Shown here one piece after another: positions 53,205 to 64,000 of a stretch of DNA of 64,000 bases. The position numbers were made by a program, and so were the translations under genes. The notes under the pieces are model-generated. The model was not told where the DNA came from. It worked only from the letters and a program-made list of their open reading frames with translations, and searched no databases. The stretch is from Ricinus communis (taxonomy: Eukaryota; Streptophyta; Magnoliopsida; Malpighiales; Euphorbiaceae), in assembly GCF_019578655.1 (NCBI RefSeq), contig NC_063259.1:4328001-4392000 (forward strand), read 5' to 3'. How positions within the stretch are numbered: position 1 is the stretch's first letter; each line of letters starts with the position of its first letter.

Positions 53205-55490
53205 TGTCAGCACCTATTTTTCTAATCTAGATATCGAGGGAATTATAGAAAATCCTATAATGAAAGTTATTGCTTTTTAAGTCTCGGGAGGTTGAGGACG
53301 GATGAATCCTAGTTAGGGTTGAGAATAATTTAACCAAAATGTCAATATCCATTTCTCAAATCTAGATATCAAGGGAATTATAGAAAATCTAGTGATGAAA
53401 ATTACTGTCTTTCTTGAGTTTTGGAGATTAAGAAAGGGTGAATATGAGAGAAGGATAGGAATAATTGGACTTAAAAATTACTTTTTAGAATCAATTTGGA
53501 CCTAATTAATATAAAAAAAAAGATTGAGTGATAAAATGACAGTTTTCACACTTTAAGGAACAAATTTCAAAATTTTCAAAACTTTTGCTACTTAGAGCCA
53601 ATCGGCTGTATCCATAGCTGAACTGGCTCTACACAGAGCCGATCGGCTGAGCATAGAGCTGAATCAGCTCTGTGTAGAGCTGATTGACTTTATACAATAT
53701 TGATTGGTTGTCATCCAAATTCAACGTTGTTTTAAGCTTTTATAAGGTATTTATGATAATCATTGAGTTTTTAAATATTTTTTGGATGATAATTGTTTGA
53801 AAATAAAATATTAAATTCCTTTCTTATTTGATATGAATATGATAAAGAGAAAGGATAATTACAATTTATTTTTTAATAAAGGATAATTACAATTTATTTT
53901 TTAATAATGAAATAATTATCAGTATCCCCTAGGGTTTCCTAACCTTACCCCTATAAATAGAATAGTATCGCTTAGGTCTAGGGTTAGCAGGGCTTAGCAT
54001 AGAAAGGCTGATTAAATTTTCTAGCTACATCAATCTATATAGAAACCCTTAGCAAGCCATTGAGAAAGAACTGCAAAACTAGGAGATCCATTGAAGAACG
54101 ATATAAACTTTTCTGAAATCCCAAAAAAGCATAATTGTATTCCTATTTCCTCTTTGATTCAACAGCTTCCTCATCATCTGAGACTCGCAGAACGAGAACC
54201 AATGGTGACAACTTAAGGGTTCTCCTACATCCACATCATTAACATCTCTTCCCCTATTACTTTTATATATATATTTATTTATGAAAACATATTAGGAATT
54301 TTTTAAATGTTTGTTCCACATAATTCACATGATTAGATTAAAATTCCTTTTTGTTTAGCATATGTTGATTTTATTGAATTTTGAATATGATAATGAGAAC
54401 ACCTAGGGTTTTGAACCTAATTTGATTTGATTTTGAACTTGATTTGTTAATAATAGATATAATTAGGTTATATTACCATTTTTTGGTTAATTTTTTCTCT
54501 CCGTGCATGTAAAAATTAGTTTTAGACATAAGATCGAAGAAAATCGCAAAAAAGCCACATGAAGCCCTCATAGTTGATTGGCTTAATGTAGAGCTGATTG
54601 GGCTTTGCATTAAGCCAATTAGCTCTTCTCTCTTAGCCAATAAGTGGTGCATAATATTAGGCTAATTTTCGAGTTTTTGATGTATTTTTAGCAATTTCTT
54701 GTATTGTAACTTGATTTTTAGGGTTTTCTTCCCAATTTTTAATTGTAGGCAAGTTGTAATAGCTAGATTCACTTTCTACTCTTTATTTTATTTTATCTAT
54801 GATGGATGCTAAATATCTACTATGTAATCTCCAACTAAAACTGACACATAGACAGTAGTTCTTAAAATTGGAGTTGGTGTAAAAATTGTAGTTAATTAGC
54901 TTACTTAAGATGGTAATTGAGCCTTAAAATTAACATAGACTTTATGGGCTTTGCCATACTTTAGTTAGGTAAAATTGGACCATATTAGATTTAGGATCAC
55001 TAAATTGGACTTTTTCATAAAAAGTAGTATATTAGGCTTAAAGGCTGGAAATTAAGCATAATTTGTAATTGGGCTAGACTAGGTGGGTCTTGTATATAAT
55101 TAATTAGTAAGTTAGCTTAATAACTTTGAGTATGGGCTGGGCTTTAATAAAATGAGCTAAATTTAGGTGGACCTCACATGCTGTAGTGCTTGATGTGTAA
55201 AAATATTTATGTTGCATTTATAGAAAATAGCCTGTTAAATAATAAAATTAAAGATAAATATACACAACTAAGGAAGTTGATTTCCGGATCCATCTTTGAA
55301 TTTGTGACATAAGCTTCCTTATAGAATTGAGAGACGTCACTCATTAGTAAAATTTTCCCGATTACTCAGGTGGTGACTCCCATCTCCGTGCTAGTCTTTG
55401 TGACTAATTAGCGTGCACCCGATTAGGCTGAGAAGTCTTGTAGTACTGTAGTTACTAACAGTTGGTTGTGTGCCTAAAACCGTCGCCCCT
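53205..55490 (+). repeat. 5' LTR of Tat/Ogre-like element D
   Basis: Starts TGTCAGCACC and ends just before the primer site (55488-55492). The first 135 bases are tandemly duplicated (repeat of CTAATCTAGATATC..GGGAATTATAG at about 53225 and 53350); the solo copy at 47471 lacks this. A 30-bp tandem duplication lies at about 53855-53920. Palindromic AGAGCCGATCGGCT-type motifs lie at 53595-53700, and TATA CTATAAATAG is at 53951. Confidence 0.85.
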
Positions 55491-55492
55491 AG

Positions 55493-55510
55493 TGGCGATT
55501 CCACTAGGGA
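55493..55510 (+). other. Primer binding site of element D
   Basis: TGGCGATTCCACTAGGGA directly after the LTR resembles the TGGCGACTCCACTGGGGA-type site (tRNA-Arg) described for Tat/Ogre elements. Confidence 0.7.
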
Positions 55511-56326
55511 TAAGAGAAGCTAATTCTAGTGTATGTTTATCTTTAATTTTATTATTAATGAGATTCTTGCATCACTATGTTTTCACACATTGGTCCCTAT
55601 AGCCCTAATGGCATCGGTTAGTGGTTCTTTGGTTCTACTCGAACTCTAGAATTATGATACTAGCTAACCATCACTCACAAGTAATGAGTCAATTTTCTTC
55701 ATCGCATGGACCCTTGAGTGAACACTTTTTATTTTTGGGAGACCTTTTATCCTTATGCAAGCTCAGCTCATGGTAATGATAGTAGCAATCTCCTTTAGAA
55801 ATCCTATTGCTTACTATTTGAGATGTTTCTCCTTAGAAGTATTCAAAGCCCTAGCCAAAGAACATGCGGAATCAGGCAACTAGGCCCTAAATATGCAGCA
55901 TTTATACTTACATTAGGAAACATCACCTTGTTTGTTTTACTTTGCTTTGAGAGAATATAACATGCACATTGAGCCTATTATTCCCTACTAATAGAAAGCC
56001 TAGACACAAAATCCTAGGGCAGAAAGACTTACCATGAACCATGTGCAGGAGTAATAAGGTTAGAAGAATGATTTATATATTAATGTGCGTGCTAACCCTT
56101 TTCTTTTTTGTCCTTTTCATAGCACGTGAATTATGCATCTCATGCATTACAAGCATCATACTAACCCTTAATTTTGAGCCATGTAGACACTCATTTGGGT
56201 TAGAGGAGCCAAAATAGTGGAAGGTTGGAGAGGATACCAATCTCACCAATAATCCAGATTGTGTTAGAGCTCCTTGAAAAGCCAAGACATTAAGCTTCCA
56301 CAAGTAAGACTAGAGTTACATCTAAA
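55511..56326 (+). other. Leader of element D, no clear ORF
   Basis: Between primer site and gag. Ogre-type elements can carry an extra ORF here, but no open frame or domain is recognisable; stops occur in all frames. Confidence 0.5.
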
Positions 56327-57808
56327 ATGGCCAACAAAAGAGCTAATGAGCAAGATGTTGAGATCTTTAAAAATGCTGTTATCAATGATCTGAGGGGTGT
56401 GATCGGGGAGGAACTCTAACAGCTTTTGGCTAGGATGGCTATAAACCAAGCCCTACCTACCGCTCCGATTGCACTGGCTAATCCCCCTACTACTATTGAT
56501 CTAGTTGCAATTGTAACTGAAACTGCTGCTGCCACTGCAGTTGCTGCCAATGCCAATGCCGAAAACCCTACTTCTAGAATTTTTAGGATTTTGATGAGTA
56601 TGTGTTGGACCAAGCTAAAAGGGAAATAATCCTTGCCACTAATGAAGCTATAAGTGGCTTAAGTGCTAGGCTTGACAAGATGAAAAGGTATGGTGGAAAT
56701 CAAAGGGTTGGACCCAACCTATGATTTCGAGGAATTAGTGTTAGCTGGTGATGACAAGCTACCTGTGAAATTCAGGATGCTAGAGATGAACAAATTCAAC
56801 GGGACTGGTGATCCGAAGGTTCATCTGAAGTAGTATGTCACCATCATGGGAACTACACAGCTGAGTAGGACCTAAATTGTCAAACTATTTATGCTGTCAC
56901 TAGAAGGACCTGCTGTAAACTGGTATCATGGTCTGGAAAAATCCATTAAAGCTGAATGGTTTGATCTATGTAATTCATTTGATAAGCAATATGACTATAA
57001 TACTTAGTTGGAAGTCTCAATTAGAGTTCTTGAGTCTACTAAACAAAATCTGAATGAGTCTTCCGATTTCTTGACTAGGTGGAGAAACAAGGCTGGTTTG
57101 ATGAAAAACAAGCCTTCTAAATAGAACTAAGTCCATATGGTGGTCCGAAATGTTCTTCCTAGTTGGGTCGAAAGGCTTCAGATGATGAATCTAAAGACTT
57201 TCATGGACTTGTATGATGATGGGCTTCGAGGAAATTGAGAATGACAAAAGGAAGACTGCGCGAACTGATGAAGGACAAATTATCAGGCTGGAGGGAGTAG
57301 AACTCTTGATGTGAATGTCGTCCAATAACTAAGGAAGTTCTCTAACTTCAGGCAATCTCTCTCAAAGATTTTTGAAATGTTAGTATATAATAGCATGCTC
57401 TAACCAACCACCCTAAAAAACCTACCTTACCAAAATGCACCTAGTTCCAAGCCCAAAACCTACTATAAGTTTCACCAAGCACTCGGTCACTACACAAACA
57501 ATTGCATCTGGATGAAACATGAAATTCAAGACCTTATTGATGCTGGAAAATTGACCGACCTAGACCAGCCCAGTACTAGAAGAAACCCTCTGCCAAAATA
57601 CAACAACACACCACCAGTAAACCAAGTGTCCATGATCACACTCAACTTCAGTGAAGGGGAGGTCATGAATTCTTTCGAGGACATACTTCCACTTGAACCA
57701 AAACTAGAAACCAAGCCAGATAGCCCACAAAGAAGCTTCACCAAGCTGGGGGCACCACTATCAGTCGTGTTCTGTCACCTAAAATGGAGCAAGAAACTCA
57801 AGCCCTAA
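56327..57808 (+). pseudogene. Gag of element D
   Basis: ATG at 56327 (MANKRANEQDVEIFKNAVIN). An Ala-rich segment follows (56500-56570), then the core FRMLEMNKFNGTGDPKVHLK, LFMLSLEGPAVNWYHGL and SDFLTRWRNKAGLM. The C-terminal finger is HQALGHYTNNCIWMKHEIQD at about 57473, and an open tail runs to 57808. Tat-type gag with several stops. Confidence 0.8.
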
Positions 57809-58348
57809 TCGCCTAAAAATAATCCTAAACCTCATAATGATTAGTATTGTAAGGATCATCAGGCTTTTGGGCATGCGCCAGACTAGTGCAACTGTCTCAA
57901 GTACAAGATCTACGACTCGATTAATTGTGGAGAATGGCAAGTTGAGCAACTCCCTCGGTATAAATGTGAAGATTTACTGGGTCAACCTTCAGGCAAATTC
58001 GATTTAAGGTTTGCTATTTGAAGCCTCCTTCGGCTGACATCTGAATTGAGAACATTGTGCCAAGTGGCTGAGGATCAGAAGACAAAGCAACCTGTGAGCC
58101 TTGTCTTTTGGAGGTTTGGAAAGAAGGGGAAAATAAGTCGGTCATGGCTATCAATATCTAGTATAGTTTCAGAGATGAGTGTGAGGTCTAAGATGCCAGG
58201 GCGAAGGATATCTAGGTAGACAACGACTTTGATAAAACAGCCGAGCTAGTGGGTAAAGACACGAGGGTCCAAGAACTAAAGAAAGTCAAGAAAGCTCCTG
58301 AAGGAGATAATGTATTACTAGAGCAGCTAAAGAAAGAAAAGAAGACAA
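57809..58348 (+). pseudogene. Linker between gag and protease of element D
   Basis: A second Cys/His word (YCKDHQAFGHAPD) near 57845 indicates a duplicated finger region common in Tat elements. Otherwise degraded with frequent stops. Confidence 0.45.
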
Positions 58349-58864
58349 TTGACATATAGGAAGCCGTTAATGCACTCCTCGGATCATAAAAAGACTTTAA
58401 TGCAGGCTATGTCTAGCATAAGCATTAGTATAATGGCTACTTTTGAGGAAATGATCAAAATGGTAACTGACAAAACCACCGAGATGATCACTTTCTCGGA
58501 TGAAGACCTATCACTTAAGGGAAGAGACCACAATAAGGCTCTTTACATAGCAACAAAGGTCAAAGGGGAAAGGACCCTATATGTAATGGTAGATGATGGG
58601 TCGACCATCAATCTGTGTCATTCTTGTATACTCCTTAAGCTCGAGATGATCATGAAAGACCTGAAGCCATCAGATATGGTGATAAGAGCTTATGACGAGA
58701 TAAAGTTAGACGTGGAAGGAATGTTCTTAGCACTAGTAAAGATGGATCCTATTGAATCTTTGGAGGAATTCACTGTCTTGGACATCTTATTAACTTTTGC
58801 AACTGTTATTGGGAAGAGCATGGTTCCATACCCTGGGAGGAGTGCCTTCCATTGTACATCATAA
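58349..58864 (+). pseudogene. Aspartic protease of element D
   Basis: 171-residue open frame. ALYIATKVKGERTLYVMVDD then GSTINLCHSCIL is the protease active site (DDGST). LVKMDPIESLEEFTVLDI follows. Downstream to 59500 lies a degraded spacer. Confidence 0.8.
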
Positions 58865-59530
58865 GGTCAAGTTCCTATATGAAGGCGAAATAGTGACCAT
58901 TAACACTAAAGGTTGTTAGGTTGTCTCGGCTATTCAAGAAGCTGTGAAGGAGCTGTAAGCCTCTACTAGGTTCTAAGTTGTTGTTCTCTATGAGGACTAC
59001 ATGGATCTTAAAGTAGCTAGTATGTTCAAAAAGATGGATTTCATGCTTGGAATAAGGCTAGGAAAGAATTAACAAGGCATTGCAGAGCTTCCACACTTCA
59101 AAGATCAAAACTCTACACTGGCTGGGTTACCATGAAGATGGAAATAAGGGCAAATCAAAGGGTAAGACTCTAAAAGACTTATTTATCTAAGAGTACAAGA
59201 CTTACTCTTGGAAGCTTGAACCTATTACAATAGCTGGGACTAAGGTGCTAGGATTTAGGATATTCAAGAGTCTGATTGTTGACAGGATGGTTGAGTTCAG
59301 CATCAAGGAAATCCATAAGAACATCACCCCCAAGGCCGAAGAGCTGAAGTTGGAAGAACTCGCCACTACGCTTGAGAAGCTGAATCAATAAGAGCTAGCT
59401 GCCTTGATAGAGGAGTAAATAATTGATGTAATAATGTCCATTCTTTATGAGGATGATTTTTTTTCATTTCAAAGATCAATGATATGAACAATAATTTTGC
59501 TTACTTGTGCGATATTTTTCTTGATGGTAG

Positions 59531-60600
59531 TTGCATTTTGATAATCATGACATGTGCATATTTGACATCAATTTCATACAAATTAATTCATTTAATTTAG
59601 GCACAAATGAAAATCTATGGAACATTGGAATAGCTCATGATATAACTCTTGAGGAAATGAGAGAATTAGAGAAAATAATGGAAAAAAGGAAAGAAGTATT
59701 TGCTTGGTCCTACGACGACATGCTAGGGTTAGATAGGAAGATAGGAGCACCACATCCCAATCTATCTGCACATGAAGCCAATCAAGCAGAAAATGAGAAG
59801 GCTAAGGCTGGAGTGGGTAGAGAAGATTTGGGAAGAAGTTGCTAAGCAGGTGAAAGCTAATTTCCTCGATGTAGTCGACTATCCTGAATGATTGGTGAAC
59901 ATTGTCCCAATTCTGAAGAAGGATGGTAAAGTAAGAATGTGTGTGGATTATCAAGATCTAAATAAGGTATGCCCTAAGGATGACTTTTCTCTTCATCACA
60001 TAGACGTCATAGTTGACAGCACAAATTTAAGTGCTATGTACTCTTTTACTTATGCTTTCTTCATATACAACCAGATCATTATGGTAGTCATAGACAAACT
60101 GAAGACAACATCCATTATTAAATGAGGGACATACTACTACAACATTATGCCTTTTGCACTAAAAAATGTTGGGGCAACTTATTAGAGAGCAGCCACCACC
60201 TTGTTTCACGACATAATGCACAAGAAGGTAGAGGTATATGTAGATAACATGATGGTAAAGTTTGAAACAAGGGAAGGGCATTTCCAAGCCCTTTATAAAT
60301 TCTTAGAATGAGTGGAAAGATATAACCTAAGGCTTAATCTAAAGAAAAGTGTATTTAGAGTAATGTCAGGAAAGCTTGGGGCATATAGTGAATCAACTAG
60401 GAATAGAGATTGATCCAAACAAGGTAAAGGCTATTCAAGAGATGCCAACTCTGAAGATAGAAAAAGAGGTTAGAGGATTTTTAGGACGTCTATAATACAT
60501 CAGCAGGTTCATTTCTAAACTCACAATGATTTGTGATCCTATATTCAAACTCTTGAGAAAATATCAACCCGTTATATGGTATGAACACTGCTAGAAAGCC
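59531..60600 (+). pseudogene. Reverse transcriptase of element D
   Basis: Linker EVFAWSYDDMLGLDRKI (about 59700), RT fingers VNIVPILKKDGKVRMCVDYQ then DLNKVCPKDDFSL, and the catalytic box at about 60235 reading EVYVDNMMVK: the second catalytic Asp is Asn. VNQLGIEIDPNKVKAIQEMP follows. Dead RT. Confidence 0.85.
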
Positions 60601-60872
60601 TTTGACAAGATCAATGAGTATCTAACGAAGTCGGCAGTACTAAAGCTGCCAAAGCATGGAAAACTGTTGATTTTATATTTGGTATTGGAACAGGAAGCCA
60701 TAGGAGTGATGGTGGCACAGTGTGGGCCTAATGACGGAGCATACAGTCTATTATCTCAATAAGAAGTTGCTACCTTATGAGTCAAAATATAATATCATAG
60801 AGAATATGTGTCTAGTCATGATATGGGCTATGAGAAAGTTGACACATTATTTCTAATCATATAGGGTACAAG
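60601..60872 (+). pseudogene. First RNase H of element D, left part
   Basis: Ty3/gypsy-type RNase H remnants (KLPKHGKLLILYLV, then MIWAMRKLTHYF). Interrupted at 60872 by the solo LTR of element E; the frame continues at 63523 without loss of a codon when the LTR and one copy of ACAAG are removed. Confidence 0.75.
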
Positions 60873-63522
60873 TGTCACTACTCGATCTATAGGCCCGTGA
60901 CCGGCACTAGGGAATGGGTAGGCTTAAGGCCACCAAATCCTGTAGTAAGCCTGACCATTCACTAATTCAATCAAATTGTAATCCATATTCAAACCATTAG
61001 CACTATTCCATAATTAAACTTTAACCATCGGATACTATATTTTAAATTTGGTCTACCAGCATAAATAAGCAAGACCTGAATTTACATAAAATTACAAAAC
61101 GATAAGTCTGAAATTTCTACTGTGGAGATTCTAGAATTTTAAGAAGTCAAACATACCAAAAATCAGTTACATTAAATCTGAAGATGAAGGAAGTCGGGCT
61201 GCTAGAGGAAAAGAACTACAGGAAACTAACAAACATCTGAAAAAAACAGTTAAATTTGAGACTGTAAGTCTCGAGATTGAGTTGAAATCATACATTCAAA
61301 AATGAATACAAATATTTCAATAAAATATTCATTTAATTAAAATAAAATACTAAGTCATGCAAAAAAAAGTGTCATGCCATGCTTCTATAAAGTAAATCTT
61401 ACATTCTATGGGATGAGTATCTCAGCAGAACCCTAACTCCCAATGCTAACAATCTCGGCTCTCTCATTCCAACAGAATTGGTGCCGAGAGAGCGAAGCTC
61501 GACTAGGGTCCTTAAATCTTGCCTGGTCACTTAAATTTCCAATAAAGCCGGCGCCCAAAGAGCAACGCTCGACCAGGGACCTTTACTCCGGCAAACACAC
61601 TTTATTCAGCCCAGAGAGTTAAACTTGACCAGGGCAAGTCCTAAATCATTCTTCCACTACCTGACTCAGATTCATACCGGTGCGTACGCGGTCCTGATGC
61701 AACCCATCAGGTGGCAATATTTTACTGCCGTCTCATCCCGAGTCATCATGCAATCATAAAATCAATGATGAAGAAATGACATATATGAATAGTAAATAAA
61801 TGAATAATTTAAGTCTATAATCAATTAATCACAATTGCTATTTAAAATCTGCGCATGACACATACATAACAGATATATGACTTTAACTCACAGTTTTGAC
61901 GACCTCCTAGCTCTGCTTCGATGCCTCGAGTGGAGCGAGTCGAACTGACAGATTATCTAATCATGGGAACAATTCAATCAGTGTAAAAAATTTAACAAAT
62001 ATCCCTAGGCCCATACTCCTAGAACTTACTGTCTAAGAATTTAGACTCTGATAGATTCTATCAAAAATTCGGTAGAACCTCCCCTAAACACGGACGTCTA
62101 CCCCCTGTATAACGAGTCCAGGACCAGCTAGAAAAGACTTCAAATTTTCAACAATTTATTTAACGGGAGTCAGGCCACCAAACTACATTATTTTTCCCGA
62201 CTCCGCTACACATCACAAATCACAAATTGCCATACAGTCAGACACTATTTATTTCGACAATAATCCTCAAATAATTTTTCTAATGCTCAATACAATAATT
62301 AATCACATAATTCTTATTAACAAATTCTAAAATCAATGGGCTAGAGAATTATCGAGACGCTTGATCACTCGGTCGACTCGCCTCTAGCCATCGGAGTCCG
62401 ATCGACGATTCGAACACGACTACGGACTCGAGACACGCATTGACGATGATTCTAGCACCTGATCCTCCGACTCGACCCCCGATCATCTGAAGAAATTTAC
62501 AGACGATCTTGGCCGTCAATTTTCAAACGGAGTCCGATCGTTGCGAAACTAGTGCCACTGGAAAGCTTGAGTTGAAGGGAGTCCGTATATACCTTCTGAT
62601 CGGGCAAAGCTCACCGGAGACGGCCGAAAAAGCTCAAAATTTCTACCGGTTGTTCCCTATCGCTGCGGCCGCCACGCCGCTACACCAGACGATTTGGCCA
62701 TGGATAACCGTAGCCGACTTCTTCTCCTCCCTCCTCTCTTTCCTCGATCACCCTTCCTTTTCTTTCCTCTCCTTATCGCCATTAGGTCCCCAAACTTTTC
62801 TTATTACCATTTAGTCCCTCATCTTTTTTAATTACTAACAATTTCTCCTTACAAAATTTCTGTTTAACCCTCCAACTTTTCTGTGTCATTACAATTAAGC
62901 CCCTAACTACTTAATTTTGGCCAAATTACAATTATTAAAAATATAGAATCACTTATTTACTATTACTTTTAAATGTGAAATTACTAAAATACTCTTACCG
63001 ACACATTTAATTATAAAAATACCAACCATAAAAATTTTCATCAAAACTCCATATTAATAAAATTATACTTTTAGCCCTCATTCCAAAATTAATTGTCAAA
63101 TTAATCACAACACTTAATTAACTTAAATAATCAATTTGCTAACTCTTTTCCAATTTAACCTAGCATCATTTGCTTATTAAAATTTGCCATTCCCTAATAA
63201 ATTCTTTTATAAAAATATTATCTACTAATTCTTTCATAACTTACAAATATAAAATTTAATTCATATACTCATAGGGGGAGAAAATCAAGACTAAAAACAT
63301 AATTTATTTCCTAAGGAATTTACTTAATTAATTTATTTTGAAAATCAAACTAATTAGATATAGAAAAATAACTCCGTTATTTTTATCTAGCATTGAAATT
63401 CTATTTTAAATCATCCCTATTAAATTAATTAAAAATAAAGTAATATTAATTTAAATAAAAACTCGTTATTTATTATTACTAATATTATTATTATTAAAAA
63501 AAATTCTGGGTATTATAACAAG
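60868..63522 (+). mobile_element. Solo LTR (element E) with target duplication ACAAG
   Basis: TGTCACTACTCG at 60873 to GGGTATTATA at 63517 (2645 bases), flanked by ACAAG on both sides (60868-60872, 63518-63522). The terminus should be ATTACA; C to T gives ATTATA. The GGCCCGTGACCGGCACTAGG word near the start is seen in many plant chromovirus LTRs. It contains a GC-richer part (62350-62720) with a chance frame at 62509-62814 and long A/T stretches. No internal domain, so it is a solo LTR. Confidence 0.8.
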
Positions 63523-63755
63523 CAATCTCGAAAATAGACTCGATGAGATACCTATTTGAAGCTCTATCTCTTACGAGAAAGCTGGCTAAATGGTTAGTAC
63601 TCCTAATAAAATTTGACATCAAGTACATCACCAAGAAGGTAGTCAAGGGTAGGGTTGTAGCAAAGTTCTTAGCTCAGGATGCGATTGAAGGAGATGACCC
63701 TTGGGACTTAGAGTTTCTTGATAAGAATCTGAGGGAAAGTGAGATTCAAGAGTAG
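63523..63755 (+). pseudogene. First RNase H of element D, right part
   Basis: Continuation: MRYLFEALSLTRKLAKWLVL, then KYITKKVVKGRVVAKFLA. The 70-residue frame is open to 63755. Confidence 0.75.
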
Positions 63756-64000
63756 AGATGTACTTTGATGGAGCTTTAAACGTAAGAGGTACAGGGTTAG
63801 GGGTAGTTTTGATTATGCCAGAAGGAGAAATGCTACCGATGGCTAAGAGATTAGATCTTAAATGACCAATAATATGGCGGAGTACAAAGCATGTTTATTT
63901 GAATTAGAAGTAGTCGTGGTAGCAGGAGCAAAGTCGTTGATAATCTATGGGGAATCTATGCTAGTGGTCCAACAAGCCATTAAGGAATGGGATATAAAAG
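63756..64000 (+). pseudogene. Second, archaeal-type RNase H of element D (window edge)
   Basis: MYFDGALNVRGTGLGVVLIM, then TNNMAEYKACLFELEVVVVA and AKSLIIYGESMLVVQQ, with a stop and frameshift around 63860. The order RT, gypsy RNase H, second RNase H is the hallmark of the Tat/Ogre lineage. It continues beyond the window, where integrase is expected. Confidence 0.8.

Noticed and set aside
62509..62814. 101-codon plus-strand frame
   Set aside because: Lies inside the solo LTR of element E; no family similarity and chance length in a GC-richer stretch.

Overview
This is nuclear DNA of a flowering plant, almost certainly a eudicot. Three intron-containing host genes are typical of plants: a HOTHEAD/(R)-mandelonitrile-lyase-like GMC oxidoreductase, a pectinesterase without an inhibitor domain, and a WW-domain DEAD-box RNA helicase of the RH40 type. 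They sit in AT-rich DNA packed with nested Ty3/gypsy LTR retrotransposons. The species cannot be fixed from the sequence.

Layout. 1-4.9 kb: 3' end of an Athila-like element (element A) with a plus-strand LTR at about 3423-4893; an ATHILA ORF-1-type reading frame lies antisense to that LTR. 4.98-26.4 kb: a decayed Athila-like element (element B) on the minus strand, with its 5' LTR at 25215-26397, a tRNA-Asp-type primer site, gag, PR-RT-RH-IN and two extra 3' frames. Its gag is split by a 1.6-kb insertion carrying a piece of a phosphatidylinositol 4-kinase gamma gene (about 12828-14449) and by a complete Tekay/Del-type chromovirus (14664-24379, 5-bp target duplication GCACC). 26509-27728: a solo LTR with target duplication ATGCT. 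About 28062-28802: an AT-rich foldback element. 29.0-42 kb: the three host genes. 43.16-53.2 kb: a second Athila-like element (element C, plus strand). Its RT is split by a minus-strand solo LTR (47471-49667), and its 3' frame is cut by a Tat/Ogre-type element (element D) starting at 53205. Element D runs off the right edge, carries the double RNase H typical of that lineage, and is itself interrupted by a 2.6-kb solo LTR (element E, 60873-63517, target duplication ACAAG).

The host genes work separately: secreted flavoenzyme, cell-wall pectin demethylation, nuclear RNA metabolism. The helicase and the pectinesterase lie on the minus strand; the oxidoreductase lies on the plus strand.

The most unusual signal is in the Athila-like elements. 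Downstream of pol, in the place usually called env, elements B and C carry an ATHILA ORF-1-type frame with promoter-like DNA in front of it: TATA box, CT-rich leader, AAACCCTA motif. In element C the short palindromes upstream of this internal TATA box match those upstream of the LTR TATA box, which suggests a second, LTR-like internal promoter.
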